Of a DNA stretch of 64,000 nt, positions 34,710-47,130 are shown piece by piece. How positions within the stretch are numbered: the first letter of the stretch is position 1; every line of letters begins with the position of its first letter. The DNA lies in the NCBI GenBank assembly GCA_947652605.1, contig OX393576.1, forward strand, positions 49,948,966 through 50,012,965, in the 5' to 3' direction. This DNA is from Elmis aenea. Taxonomy: Eukaryota > Arthropoda > Insecta > Coleoptera > Elmidae. The notes under the pieces were generated by a model. That model saw nothing but the letters and a program-made list of their open reading frames with translations. It did not search any database and had not been told where the DNA came from. The position numbers and the translations under genes are program-made.

Positions 34710-34800
34710 CAGGGTTTGTCACAACATTAAGAACAAGGATATCTCGGAAACCGTTGGAGATAGAAGGATGGTTAACTGAGTCCAACGGTGTGTTTTTACA
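34710..34800. repeat. solo mariner-type end
   Basis: TA-CAGGGTTTGTCACAAC is followed by CTCGGAAACCGTTGGAGATA, a layout like the other CAGGG-ended miniatures here. No partner end was found. Confidence 0.35.
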
Positions 34801-35903
34801 TACTTAGTAGGAATCTTAACAGAAAATTTGCATATTGTGTTATATTTTTGAAATATCGTGGACAACTTTAATAATTTAAATATAAAAGATAATTCTTACA
34901 AATACCAAAAAAGCACACCTATTTGCTAACTAAACCATAAGTTTATCTCAAACGGTTACCAAAGATATTCACATACTTTATATTGATACATACGTCCCGT
35001 TTAATTAGGTTTATCATTCATAAATTTATTCTATGGACATTTAAAATCTGGAAAAATTAACGTTTTTCTAGCCTTTATTTTAAACTATGTAGCTAACTTT
35101 AAGAAACACGTATTATTAAAACATTGTAAAAAGATCGATAGCCTTAAATATTTCCAGGCAATAAATAATTAAAATATCGTACAAAGGTGCAATACAGTTC
35201 GACTTGGTTTTAAAATAAGTCCATGATCAATGCGGATTCCCTTGAGTGGAATTATTCTGAAATTTGCGGGGTCTATATAGAGGCGTATATCCTTAGGGTG
35301 CACTTCCTTCATTTCTTTTTCTTTTACCGAATAGCCCACTTTTTTTGATAGGGAAGAAGTTCGTATACGATTTTTTATTAATTAGAGATAATGCTCGCTT
35401 AAGATCCTTCTTTATTTTATTAAACTAAACGCCATAACTTATTGCTGTTGAGTGTAGTTACCCAACTAAGTTACAGTGCCAACAACTTACTTATCATCAC
35501 CCCAACTTTAATCATAAATCAATCCTAATCCAGTTGTGCTATTTGCAGATTGCAGCATATACTGTTTTTGTTTTTTCTTCCCTATAAAGTTTAATAGATA
35601 ATAATATACATAGTTATATAAAATATTGTCTGGTAAGAGTAATTTTCACGTTAAACAAATGAAACACATATTCTTAAATAAAGCGTTGCTCAAGTATTTT
35701 TTACATAAATGTATCTTTTATGGAGTTTTGTAACAGTTGGTTGATAATAAGACAATAAAACTCTATTTTTAGTAAAATTTTACAAAATAGTTCGTCAATA
35801 CTTCGTTGCGTGAGAATTATTGGTAACAAGCTTTTTTAAACTTAAATGTTTATTAAATTCAACTTTTCTCTCTGAACTTAAAAAACAAAATATTTTCGTG
35901 TCC
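34801..35903. other. non-coding, no recognised feature
   Basis: AT-rich DNA without recognised genes. Confidence 0.4.
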
Positions 35904-36480
35904 GGAACATTCTTCGCCCACAATTTTTCGCCTACAATTCGCCAACAATTCTCCGCCTACACAATTCTTCTTCGCCGCCACAATTCTTCGCCGCCACAAT
36001 ATTTTGCCGCATACAAGCATAGCACAAAATCACAAATTTTATTTGTAAATGTGATTGTTTTTAATTATTTACGTAATTTTTACAGATTATTTTACATGAA
36101 GTTAGGTCAGGTTAGGTTAATTTAATTTTTATTCTTACTATAATTACATAAACAAGATTAAAAATCACAACATACGCTATTTATGTATTAATTTATGAAC
36201 ATAATATTAAAAGAAGAAGTATTAATATACAAGAAACAACTTTAAGCTGATGTAAAATAATCTGTAAAAATTACGTTATAAATAAACACAATCACATTTA
36301 CAAATAAAATTTGTGATATGCTTGTATGCGGCGAAAAATTTTGGCGGCGAAGAATTGTGGCGGCGAAGAATTGTGCAAGCGAAGAATGGTGTAGGCGAGG
36401 AAATGTGGGCGAAGAATTGTGGATGCGAAGAATTGTGGGCGAAGAACTGTGGGCGAAGAATTGTGGGTGAAGAATGTTCC
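35904..36480. mobile_element. Foldback-like element with tandem-repeat arms
   Basis: Inverted ends GGAACATTCTTC(G/A)CCCAC open arms built from direct repeats of 12-17 bp with the core TTCTTCGCC on the left and GGCGAAGAATTGTG on the right. The left arm has about six units and the right about ten, so the copy numbers differ. Inside them, about 130 bp pairs (ACAAATTTTATTTGTAAATG and its inverse). This architecture matches Foldback-type transposons. The frames across the arms are artefacts of the repeat. Confidence 0.75.
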
Positions 36481-36844
36481 TAGACCCAAATATGTTTACT
36501 TCAAGCTTTCATTTTAGATATTGTCCATTGATACGTTGTAAACTTTGAAATTTTTCTCGAAAAAATTGTTAAGTAAGGTACCAAATTGTCAATAAAACTG
36601 GAACAAACAAAATTCTGTATCAAAGGATGATAGTAGTGTTATAATATACTACTGTTCTAGATAAAACTGAAGTACCGACTAACACTTAGCTCAAAATCTA
36701 CAAAAATCAAGTCGTAATTAAAAAAGAAATGAGAAATTCTGTTAGATATTTGCTTCCTAAACTAAATTAAACATATTTTTTTAGTGTATAAACGAATTGA
36801 TCTATGCGCCTTTTACTTTAAAGTTTTGCGTTCACAAACACATA
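36481..36844. other. non-coding, no recognised feature
   Basis: Short AT-rich interval between two fold-back elements. Confidence 0.4.
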
Positions 36845-36846
36845 TA

Positions 36847-38272
36847 CAGTGTGTCCAAAAAGTAACGTTACGGATCAATATATCGTCTCGTGACAACTTT
36901 ACAAAAAAAAGTTTTATACAAAAGTTGTTTGTGGTAATTTACTACATAACCTTAAATTATTTTCTACTATACACAGTGTTTTGTTTTTGCGCACCGATAA
37001 GTCACTATGTTTTTTTAAATGGAACACCCAGTATGTTTTATGATTTTAGATGTAAAATTGAATTCTCTTTCAAAAACATATTGGTTTTATGTATCTAAAT
37101 TCAGTCGTTTTTGAGTTATTTAAGTTTTATGAAAATTTTGACAGAAACAGGGGTCTAAAAAAATAATGATATTTCACAACTTGGCTATGTCAGAACAAAT
37201 TCCTTTGAAACTTTGTTCGTAAATAGTGTCATAGTGATTGCTGACTAGTTACAATTTTAAAATAATACACAGGGTGTTTTTTATGCTGGGTCCAATTGGG
37301 TAAACTTCAAACACGGTTAAATCAATTATTTTAAATTGAACGCCCTATATATTTTTACATATTATTATCGAAAATTTAATTTTCTTTAAAATTTGTTAAA
37401 GGTCTATAATGTCTAAAATTGATATTTCTTGAGTTATTGCGGTTTTCATGTTAATTAATGGCTACAAACAAAATATTTAATAGAAATTAATTAGTAGGTT
37501 TTGGAAATATCTCGATAATTTTTTTTAAATGTCAAGTAAAGTTTAGTTTTCATCTTAAGCGATATTTTTTACCTGATTACAAATTAGTTTAATAAAAAAC
37601 AATATAATCAAAATTGTTTAATCTACATAAAAGAGTTTCCTTTCTTAGGCCAATGTGAATATACCTAAAATTGCACCCCTAGCATTTAAGAACTAATAAT
37701 ATTATCAATATTAACTATCGACTACTCTTATAAACAGGACATTTTGTCTAACATGACTTCGATTAGTCATTAGTCGTATATTCATTAAAATATACAATTT
37801 TGTAATTGCTGATTTCGAACTATTTTCGTAAATAAATCATTATATTGTATTTTATTTTAAAATTTTAACTAGCTAGCAATTACTATGACACCATTGTCGA
37901 ACAAAGTTTCGAAGGAATTTGTTCTGACATAGCCAAGTTGTAAAATATCATTATTTTTTTAGACTCCTGTTTCTGTCAACATTTTCATAAAAACTTAAAT
38001 AACTTAAAAACGACTGAATTTAGATACATAAAACCTATATGTTTTTGAAAGAGAATTCAATTTTACATCTAAAAATCATAAAACATACTGGGTGTTCCAT
38101 TTAAAAAAACATAGTGACGTATCGGTGCGCAAAAACAATACACTGTGTCTAGTAGAAAATAATTTAACGTTATGTAGTAAATTACCACAAACAACTTTTG
38201 TATAAAACTTTTTTTTGTAAAGTTGTCACGAGACGAGATATTGATCCGTTACGTTACTTTTTGGACACACTG
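36847..38272. mobile_element. mariner-type fold-back with arms of about 400 bp
   Basis: Ends are CAGTGTGTCCAAAAAGTAAC and its inverse, each beside TA (36,845-36,846; 38,273-38,274). The arms 36,847-37,250 and 37,870-38,272 are almost identical in reverse complement, with a 0.6 kb centre. The centre contains an extra CAGGGTGTTTTTTATGC block at 37,265, shared with the decayed element at 41,809-43,490. No transposase is present. Confidence 0.88.
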
Positions 38273-38274
38273 TA

Positions 38275-39368
38275 TATACATACATAATAAAAACTTAAAA
38301 ACTTATAAGCCTAATAAAAACACTTTTCCAAAACAAACAATGTGTAAAAATTAGAATTTAAGCTGGAAAAAAGCATTAAAATGTACATATAGATACTTCT
38401 GTAATAATACCATGCCTATTTTTTTTAATTTATATTATTTAAATTATTAAAATATTGCTTTTAACGAATGAATACGAAAGCATGTTCTTGTAAATACGAA
38501 TGTAATACGATATTTATCGTAATTGTTAGGATTTGCTTTCAATACACAGCAAAAAGAGTCTGTAAGGAAGCTTTTCTACAAGTAACTCGAGCCTTTTGCA
38601 GTTTGATGTTTATATTCAAACAGGAAAACATATTCTGCAGATTACAAGTAATTGTATCTTGATTTGGACGCGATATTTATTAAAGTATCAAAATGAAGTT
38701 TTACCTGTTCACTAAAATATTTGTAATAGGTTAGAGAACGTTAAATAATTTTCAATTTAGTTCTTAATTTAGTGTAAATATTTCACACATTAATACATGT
38801 AGGTACCTACTGCAAAACTACTGTTCCGCAAATAAATCGTTTATTTTGAAAGTGGTGTAAGTCACTTTTTGCAACAAAAAAAAAAGAGTTCCAGCTGTTT
38901 ACGATTACAAAAATGTATGATATTTTTATCATTAAACCTTTTACTTGCTATTGCCTTAAAAATCTTTACTATTTTCGTTAATAGAAATTTTGTTGTTAAC
39001 CAGATGTGCAAACATTCATTCTGGCAATGGTATAATGATGGATTTGCTTCCCTATATACCCCCTACCTCCAATTCACCAGTTATTTTAAACATTAAAACA
39101 AAGTAAAACCTCGGAAGACTTTATTAATTTATAATATTAATGACAATGATTCAATTCATGAATAAACTTTTATAAGAAATACGTTTCATAACTTACGTAT
39201 ATCATATACCTAATTTACTAAACAATTTTTTTTAAATACTGTCTTATAAAATATGATTTTAATAAAACGCAACATAAGTCTGTCGTTTTTATGAAATAAT
39301 ATTCTTAAAAGTGTCACTTTACAGTAATATAAAATGGTGATTCGTTAACGTCTGTGCAAAATTATATA
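38275..39368. other. non-coding, no recognised feature
   Basis: Only short frames without domains are present. Confidence 0.4.
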
Positions 39369-39370
39369 TA

Positions 39371-39849
39371 CAGGGTGTCACACAAAAAACGCCGCAAGCT
39401 GTAACTCCGTTGTTTGTGGTCCGATTTTGATGAACAAAAAACTAAATGAAATGGCTCCTCAACTACTATGACACTGACGTTTAAATGACATTTGTTGATA
39501 AAAAAAATTTTTGTTTTCCACGGCACGCTTGAAAATTTTGTGAAACCTAACCTATTTTAGTTAAACTTTTATTTTTTATTTCTTATTAGTTTAGCACTAA
39601 AATTAACTTATGATTACATCATTGCATTCAGAAAAAAAATGTCTACCAGAATCAGTAAAAAAAATAGATGGTGCCATTTGGAAAAAAAAATTAACTATCG
39701 TTTGACATTTAAGTTGAACTTCAAAAAAATTGAAATCCAATTTAGTTTAGGTATAGTATTTGAGGAGCCATTTTATTTAGTTTTTTGTTCATCAAAATCG
39801 GACCACAAACAACGGAGTTACAGCGCGGCGTTTTTTGTGTGACACCCTG
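39371..39849. mobile_element. 479 bp fold-back miniature, mariner-type
   Basis: Ends CAGGGTGTCACACAAAAAAC and inverse, with TA on both sides (39,369-39,370; 39,850-39,851). The arms pair through GGTCCGATTTTGATGAACAA and ATGGCTCCTCAA, with little unique centre. Non-coding. Confidence 0.88.
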
Positions 39850-39851
39850 TA

Positions 39852-41808
39852 GGAGAAAAATATAAATAACGGAGATAACAAATATAAGTAAAATTTTTCT
39901 GCAGTTAGCATAAATAATTTTCTGAATATTAAAACGCAAAAGTTTAATAACTCAAAATAAAATAAAAGTGACTTATGCCACTTTCAAAATGAACGGATCA
40001 ATTTAAAAAATATTTAGAAGTAGCTTGTACTGTTTTACTTCGATTTTTATTTGTTTGAAGGCCGAAGACTTTGGAAGGAAGAAATCAAAATTGTTCTGAA
40101 CTTTGAACTAGGTGAACATACAGTCAAAAAGATTCTTCCATCAAGAACTCAGAAAGCTTATTGATGGATGGTGTAAGTGTATTTAGATGCAGGAAGACTG
40201 TATTAAAAAATAATAGTATAATTTTTAGTCGTTCATCAGTGGTGTATATTTTTATGCAAATAATCCTAACTAATTTTGAATGGTCTTCGTTCAGGAAACG
40301 TCTAATCGGCGTAAATTCACTTAAACAGAAATATTTTCGCTGGTTGCACTTTAAAATGTACCTACTACGTTTTGAAAAAAAAAGGCAAACTTTTTAAAGT
40401 TCAGTATGTACCACAGCTAAACTGATAAAAAGGAATGTCCATTCGACCATTATATCAATCGTACAAAGCAGCTGTGTCGCCCCAACAATTGATTTCGTCT
40501 TGCGATAATCTAATCTATTGCAACCGTAATGATTACATTGTTCAGCACTTGACGTCAGTTTCTCCTAACAGATGCAGGGAACGTGGAAAACACTTAAAAA
40601 CATTTCATTCCATTTCACTAATCCCACAATTATTACAACAGGCTCCGATCCATAATTAGTTTACGTCTAGTGCAGCAGTTTCTAACACAAAGATCTGTAT
40701 TTTGAGGAGTGCGCACTCTTCGCTAAAGGAATAATAATACTGAAATTCTTTCATACAAGATAATTTTATTTACTTACCCGCATCGCTTGAGGTTGTTAAT
40801 AAGTGTATTTACCAACCGTTAACAAATACTGAAATACTATTATTCCGTGTACATAAACAAATGAATGAACAAACTTGGAATAAAGGCTGACATCATTGGA
40901 GTGTATGTTACATAAAGTCCCTTGCATTTATACAAAACTAAATTAATTTTTAAGTATACATAAAGTTTTTAGATGAAGTATGGTAGTGGTTTAAAAATCT
41001 TTCTTTCCACATTTAAAACCCTCCAGTAATATTTTTAATAATCCGTGTTGTTAAATAAATCCTTTTCACTTTTTTATTTGTCATGTTCACAAGTTTTTTC
41101 CAGAATTTAAATTTTTTTAAACCAAAATTTTAGCGCTTACTTCTATTATCTCCGTACATATCTACCCCCACCAAAGTATTAATTTTAGCTTTGTATAGCT
41201 ACACGTACCTTTTACAAAACTTAATTATTTAACAAAAATACCATAGGGTTTCATTAAAACTACATTAGAATTTAAATTTATATTTAAAAGTACTTTCATC
41301 CTGTGCCATGTAAATTTAGTTCAATTTAGTTAAAAGGAAACAATTTTTGTTTCTTTATTCTGATGTAGTGTCGCTAGTTGATGGAATGTGCAGATACAAT
41401 GCCATTCTTGTTTTTATTTGATTTTAACGTTTAAAATGCAAATTTAAGAGTAGTCGACACGTTTGATCTATGAGAAGAACTCAGTCGTTGCCATACCTAT
41501 AAAATGAAATTTAAAAACAGGAATTGACTGAAATGATTCATAGAAAAACGTAGGTAACTATAATATCTATTAACAAAATATATAATTTTTAATAATTAGC
41601 AAAATTTATTATTTATTACGTGTGCATAAATCTTTAGTTTATTACCAAATACAAGGAACGTAAGACGGTTCTGCCTTTAAACACGTTTAATTTTCTAGTG
41701 CATATGGAATAACTTGACGCTGTTAAAATATATTTCATGTAAAGCTTGCCGGTATATTCCTTCCTACTATTTTATATATAAATTTAAACCGCTCTTACTG
41801 TATGCTAT
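39852..41808. other. non-coding, no recognised feature
   Basis: Small frames at 40,161-40,397 and 40,435-40,659 show no domain or conserved pattern. No repeats were recognised. Confidence 0.35.
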
Positions 41809-42193
41809 ATAGGGTGTTTATCGTCCATCTAGTGCGTGTTTACTTTATAATATAAAGAAAACAGATATTATCTGGTTTAATATACAGAGTGAAAAAAAAA
41901 TTTTTAGGACATATTTTGTTGGAGTAGGTACATAAGTTACACAACCTAAAATTATTTTCAGCTATACCGGGTGTTTTGTTGCCGCCCACCGATAATAACT
42001 TTTTTACTTTCATTACAACACCCCGTATATTTTTCACTTTTTAGATTCTAAATTAATTTCTCTTTCGAAAATGTACAAAAATTAATTGTTTTTAAGTTTG
42101 TTTTTTTTAATATTAAAGAAAACAGATTTTTAACAATATATTCATATTTAGCGATATAATAAAGACAGTGTAAAATATTTTGAAAGAGTTCTT

Positions 42194-42345
42194 AACCCTT
42201 TCGCTACGATGGTCCTATCCGCTGCAACGTCTGCGCCGCCGGAGGCGTTCTCTTCGCTAGAACACGCAGCTGAACGAAACGCCGTCTCCGCTAAAACATC
42301 CTTAATGAACGAAGGTCCGTTACCTTAGCAGCACCACTTTCTTCA
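42194..42345. other. CG-rich island inside a decayed element
   Basis: A sharply bounded patch containing GCGCCGCCGGAGGCG and several CpG-rich words. It begins TTAACCCTTTCGCTACG, which could be a TTAA-flanked terminus of a piggyBac-like element, but no inverse end was found. It immediately precedes the tandem array. Confidence 0.3.
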
Positions 42346-42360
42346 ATCGTAATAAAACTT

Positions 42361-42800
42361 ATGCCATAATTTTGTGCTATTTTTTACCAACTCCAGAAAA
42401 TGGTTATAAACAATTTTCAATAGAGGTTGCCGAGGTGACGAGTAGGCACCACTTGTTCCGAATAAAAATTTGTTTATGCCATAATTTTGTGCTTATTTTG
42501 TGCTATTTTTTGCCGTAAAAATCAAATTTCGTGCCATATCCATAACGGAGTTATAAACAATTTTCACCCGGTGCTGCCAAGGTGACGCGCAAGCACCGCC
42601 TTCTCTGAGTGAACATTTGTTTATGCTATAATTTTTTCCTAATTGTCTGCTATATTTTGGTTTGAAAATGAAATTTTATGCCAAATTCATAACGAAGTTA
42701 TAAACGATTTTTTCCCGGTGCCTTCAAAATCAAGCGGAAGCACCATCTTTTCTTAATTAAATTAGTTGTTATAATATCGTTTTTTGTTAACTCCAGAACA
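42361..42800. repeat. decayed tandem array, about 147 bp period
   Basis: The words ATGCCATAATTTT at 42,361, 42,476 and 42,623 and a worn ATAATATCGTTTTTTG near 42,770 start successive units spaced 115, 147 and about 147 bp. Units share GTTATAAACAATTTTC and GGTGCC...GACG...GCACCACC blocks. The unit start resembles that of the array at 45,494. Confidence 0.6.
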
Positions 42801-43490
42801 AAGTTTTAAACAATTTTTTAACAGTAGAACAAAAAGTATTACATTTTTAGTAAATATTTTATTGTTATTGCAAGTAAGTTTCAAATTGTTTAATAATGCA
42901 AAACTATACGGGTCAACGACGTAGGTACATTTAAAGTATGTAAATTAGAAGTAATACTAAAGAAAAAACCAAATGTTTGAAAACGTTTATTTTGCGAAAG
43001 CAAAGTGATATATTGTAGTGTACAAATCCTATTTTCTTAAAATTGTTTGAATTAGGGCAAAAATAGTAATAAATAATAGCGAAATGGTTAACAATACTGT
43101 TATAGTGCCTGCTCATAAGACAAACTTTTTAAATAATACAAAGGGTGATTGTCATCCATTTATCTAAACTTTAAACCCAAATAAGTCAACTTCTATATGG
43201 AGAATACTCTGATTTTTGTTTTACATTTCCGTGTAGATGATTTAATTGTCTATGAAAAACAATGAAGGTGTTCTATGTCTAAAATTAATATTTCTCGAAT
43301 TATTGCTGTTTTTTTGATATTTTGCTGGTAACGCACTATTTGATCCACTAAAATAGTAGTCTTTAAAAGGATCGTAAAAAAATGTTCGGAGTAACGCTTT
43401 TTTTCATTGTTTCTTTTGTTTAATTACAAAAAAAATATGTAACTTGAAGTCATCAACATTTTCAAAAATAAATAAAAAATTGTATCATAT

Positions 43491-44322
43491 CGCGTTGACT
43501 TCATGTAGTGCTGGGGAAACGATTAGGGTAACTGAACAATGAAAATTTAAATAGTTCAGTTTGGCAACGCTCTGTCATTATCTAAATAACAAAGTCTGAC
43601 GAGGCAAGCGCTGCGCTGTAAGGGTAATCTTGTACATTAGTATTCCGTAAGTGCGACAGTGTCGTGTCACTTTCCGGTGTTGATGTTTCTCTACTTTAAT
43701 TACACGCTAAATTTAATTCCCTAAAGACGTGCACAAACACGAGCCCTGGTGGTAGACTTACGATGATTAACTGTGGAGAGACAAGATCTTCCTGGGACCA
43801 TCACCTACCGTTTAGTCAACAACATCTAAATCAAAACCCGTAAACTGTTGCGATTCACAAAATAGAATGTGATGTGTGGGAAGTAATTTGCCTATATACT
43901 CCACATCATCTGGTTTTATTAAAAGTTCCACGTGCATCAATAAATTTTCATAAATCATACAGTATTTTTTAATTGATAAAGCGCATGTTAGACATTGATT
44001 GATAACTTAAAATATGATAACTTGCAATTTAACTATACCTCAAAAATGTTAAAGATAATAGGATGGTAAAATCAACGAAGTACTGTGTTCCTTATAAGAA
44101 TAAAAACTATGAATATGCTTAGTTCATGAAATAATCCAATAAATATTGAAAACTTTTATTTTAAGTATTAGTTAAAACTTTTTTATTGCTATTGGTGAAA
44201 TATAATTAGCTTTTCGTAGTTCAGATAAAATTCTTAATCGCATGGAATGTTAAAATCAATCAATACAGCCTAATTTTGTTTGAGGTGTTATTGTCAACTT
44301 TTTTTATTAGTTATTATGTAGT
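43491..44322. other. non-coding, no recognised feature
   Basis: A moderately GC-richer patch lies at 43,480-43,830. No frame, tRNA-like fold or repeat was recognised. Confidence 0.35.
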
Positions 44323-44999
44323 ATTATGATCAGGGATGGAATAGCGTTTTAAATCGTTACGTTATTGTATAACGTTATTTATTATTTGTTTTCGTTACAT
44401 AACGTTATAAATAACGTTAAAAAAATTAATTGTTATGTTATATAACGTTATACAGGGTGGTGCTTTTTTCGATGCTCACCATTGCTATCTTGGAAACGGT
44501 AAGAGATACAAGGTCGGTTAAATTAGAGAAAAGTTGCACATTTTTATGGCGATTAAGAATCTGAAAAGAAATCCTGGATATTTTAATTCGTTTTTGATTT
44601 ATTACAAAAAAACTGAAAAATGTCATTTTAGAAAAATATTATTATCTTCCCTACCATTGACGCTATTTCATTTAAACTTAGTAACTGTATGTATGTTTTT
44701 GACCGTCCTGGGTTTGATGACGTCAACAGAAATTTTCTAAACCTTCTAGATTTCAAGTTACGATAGTCAACTTTTTTATTTCTTATGGCCGCCATATTGG
44801 ATTTTTACACCATCAGACAGACAAAAAAATTAGCTTTTCAGATTGGTAACCAACATCCCTTTTTTCTTCCAAAAAACTTGTTGAAATTTGAAAATTTGTA
44901 TAAATAATCTATAAAATCGAGAATGTTCTGAAAAACAATTGAAACTATGATATAAGTAAAAGCTACAGAACATTTTATTGGTCTAATGATAACGAAATT

Positions 45000-45365
45000 A
45001 AGATTGTTGGAAACATATTTAGAAGATATGTTAGGCGAATTGCCATTATTAACAATTCAAAATCATCAGTAGTTTCAGCAAGAAGAAGCAGTCCTCACAA
45101 CGCCCGCATTGTAAAAGGATATTAATTTAGATGTACCCTTTCAAAATTAATGACTTGGTACGTTTGGTCCTGTTCATTGGCCTCCGCGATCGCCATGTTT
45201 AACGCCTATGGATTACTTTTACATTGATGTTGTTTATGCAACCCTAACGGAAAATATTGAACTTCTTCGCCGTAAAATCAAAAATGCTTTCGACTTTATT
45301 TCGAGACAAACTATCCTAAAAGGCAGTGGACGAAATGAATTTGAGGACTAACCACTACATCATAC
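45000..45365 (+). pseudogene. mariner/IS630-type transposase fragment
   Basis: Several frames together give the C-terminal half of a transposase: LETYLEDMLGELPLL, a decayed segment where the second aspartate block would lie, then GPVHWPPRSPCLTPMDYF and ENIELLRRKIKNAFDFIS. The WPPRSPDLTPxDYFLWG block is diagnostic of this superfamily. At least five stops or shifts are present, and the N-terminal half was not found. Confidence 0.75.
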
Positions 45366-45493
45366 ATAACAGCGCGCACTTTAAACAATTTAAATAATTA
45401 TTTATCTGGTGTTTTAAATTTATTGTCATTTCGTTATTTTATTAGACCTATAAAATGTTGTGTCACTTTTATTTATATTATAATTTCAGGTCC

Positions 45494-46050
45494 GTCAAGT
45501 TGGAGTTACAACATAACAAAAAACAAAAACTTTTAACGTCATAATTTTTTGCTCATTTTTTGCTAATTTTTGCTATACTTTTTAAATTTTTTGCTGGTCT
45601 CTAATAGGAGATAATTAAAAAAAAATAATTGTAACTCCAACTTTACGCTGAGTTACATTAGTTAAAAAGTCGAAATGTTTTTATGACATAATTTTTTGCT
45701 CATTTTTTGCTAATTTTTGCTGTACTTTTTAAATTTTTTGCTGGTCTCTAATGGGAGATAATTTAAAAAAAAGAATTGTAACTCCAACTTTACGCTGAGT
45801 TACATTTGTTAAAAAGTCGAAATGTTTTTATGTCATAATTTTTTGCTCATTTTTTGCTAATTTTTGCTGTACTTTTTAAATTTTTTGCTGGTCTCTAATG
45901 GGAGATAATTAAAAAAAAAAGAATTGTAACTCCAACTTTACGCTGAGTTACATTTGCTAAAAAGTCAAAATGTTTTTATGTCACAATTTTTTGCTCATTT
46001 TTTGCTAATTTTTGCTGTACTTTTTAAATTTTTTGCTGGTTGCTTTTCCA
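45494..46050. repeat. tandem array, 147 bp period, nearly four units
   Basis: ATAATTTTTTGCTC begins at 45,541, 45,688 and 45,835, and its variant ACAATTTTTTGCTC at 45,983, so the period is 147, 147 and 148 bp. Units are over 90 percent alike. Each contains three to four TTTTTGCT words and a GTAACTCCAACTTTACGCTG block. Non-coding. Confidence 0.92.
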
Positions 46051-47130
46051 AGATATGTAGTTTTTTCATAATCATTATGTGCTACAAATAGGTGGTATTC
46101 GTGGATATACAACACGAATAACTTCGAATAACCAAAATGTACGTCAATGTTTTGTTCTAATAAGTTTATAATAATTTATAAAGTTAACTTATATACACAC
46201 TTTCAATTTATTGATATTTAAAAGTAGTTTTGTTGCAGTTTTTGTAAAAACCATAAAGTTTCTTTACATGACTATCAGTTAAGGCATTGTTACACTCCAA
46301 TAAAATTGAACAATAGGTACATAAATTCAGACCTGCAAATAACTATGCTTAAGACCCACCAGAAATAGTACTAGGTTCTTTTTGTAGAAATAAACATTTT
46401 TAGTTGACAATGTTACAACAATAAAAAAATGTTAGTACAAAAACCTAATTTTTATTCTTATGTGATGTGGACATATCGTCGGTCCATTGCCAAAACCACG
46501 AATGTGCAAATTTACAGTTTTTAGAAAAATGAGTTTTAAGTATTTGCAGTTGTACCAAAAATCAAAATCAAATCAAAAAAGTCAAGTTTTCAATAAACAA
46601 TTTAAATTGCAAAATTTCAACCCACCAAAAAGTCCTGATAAGAAAACCAACAGGGGTCGCACTTTTCAGCCTCCTGTGAAGGTGGGAGATGATTAAAAAT
46701 ATTACTATGGGAAACCTTTTAATAAGTATAAAACATCTACCGAATATCATTCTCCCACATTTATCCAAATTTGAGAAATAAATAAAACCCAATTTTACCG
46801 ATCCCCTCTGGGGGGGTGTAACTCTGAAAGGAGATCTTAAAGAAGAAAAAAAAATATATGAAAGACCCCCCTTAATTTTCGATAAGAAATCACCTCCCGA
46901 TTTTTTTCGCATTATTTAAGAAACATACTGTATAAAAATAATTTTTATTTGTTACTCTGAAATTATTTTTGGGATCTGTAAATGTAAATTTAAAAAATAG
47001 TACAAAATTACGTTGAGATATTTTATTTTCATTTTAATTTCTAAAATACGACAAAATATTATATCTTCTGAAAATATAAAGATCGCCATACAAAAATTTA
47101 ATTTATAGAGAATAACGATACAAAATAACT
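46051..47130. other. hAT element interior, no gene recognised
   Basis: Small frames on both strands (46,487-46,696 plus, 46,568-46,912 minus) have no domain. The word CCCCTCTGGGGGGG near 46,804 resembles CCCCTCTCAGAGGGG near 14,824, hinting at another mariner-type interior. Confidence 0.3.

Larger units (their letters stand above)
41809..43490. mobile_element. decayed relative of the 36,847 element, interrupted
   Basis: It begins TATAGGGTGTTTATCG. It contains ACACCCCGTATATTTTTCAC and TCTCTTTCGAAAATG near 42,020-42,070, and GGTGTTCTATGTCTAAAATT near 43,270, all of which have counterparts in order inside 36,847-38,272. The middle is occupied by a CG-rich patch (42,194-42,345) and a decayed tandem array. 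Boundaries are approximate. Confidence 0.45.

Noticed and set aside
36298..36489. 63-codon frame with repeated phenylalanine/histidine-rich units
   Set aside because: It reads through the tandem units of the Foldback-like arm; an artefact of the repeat.
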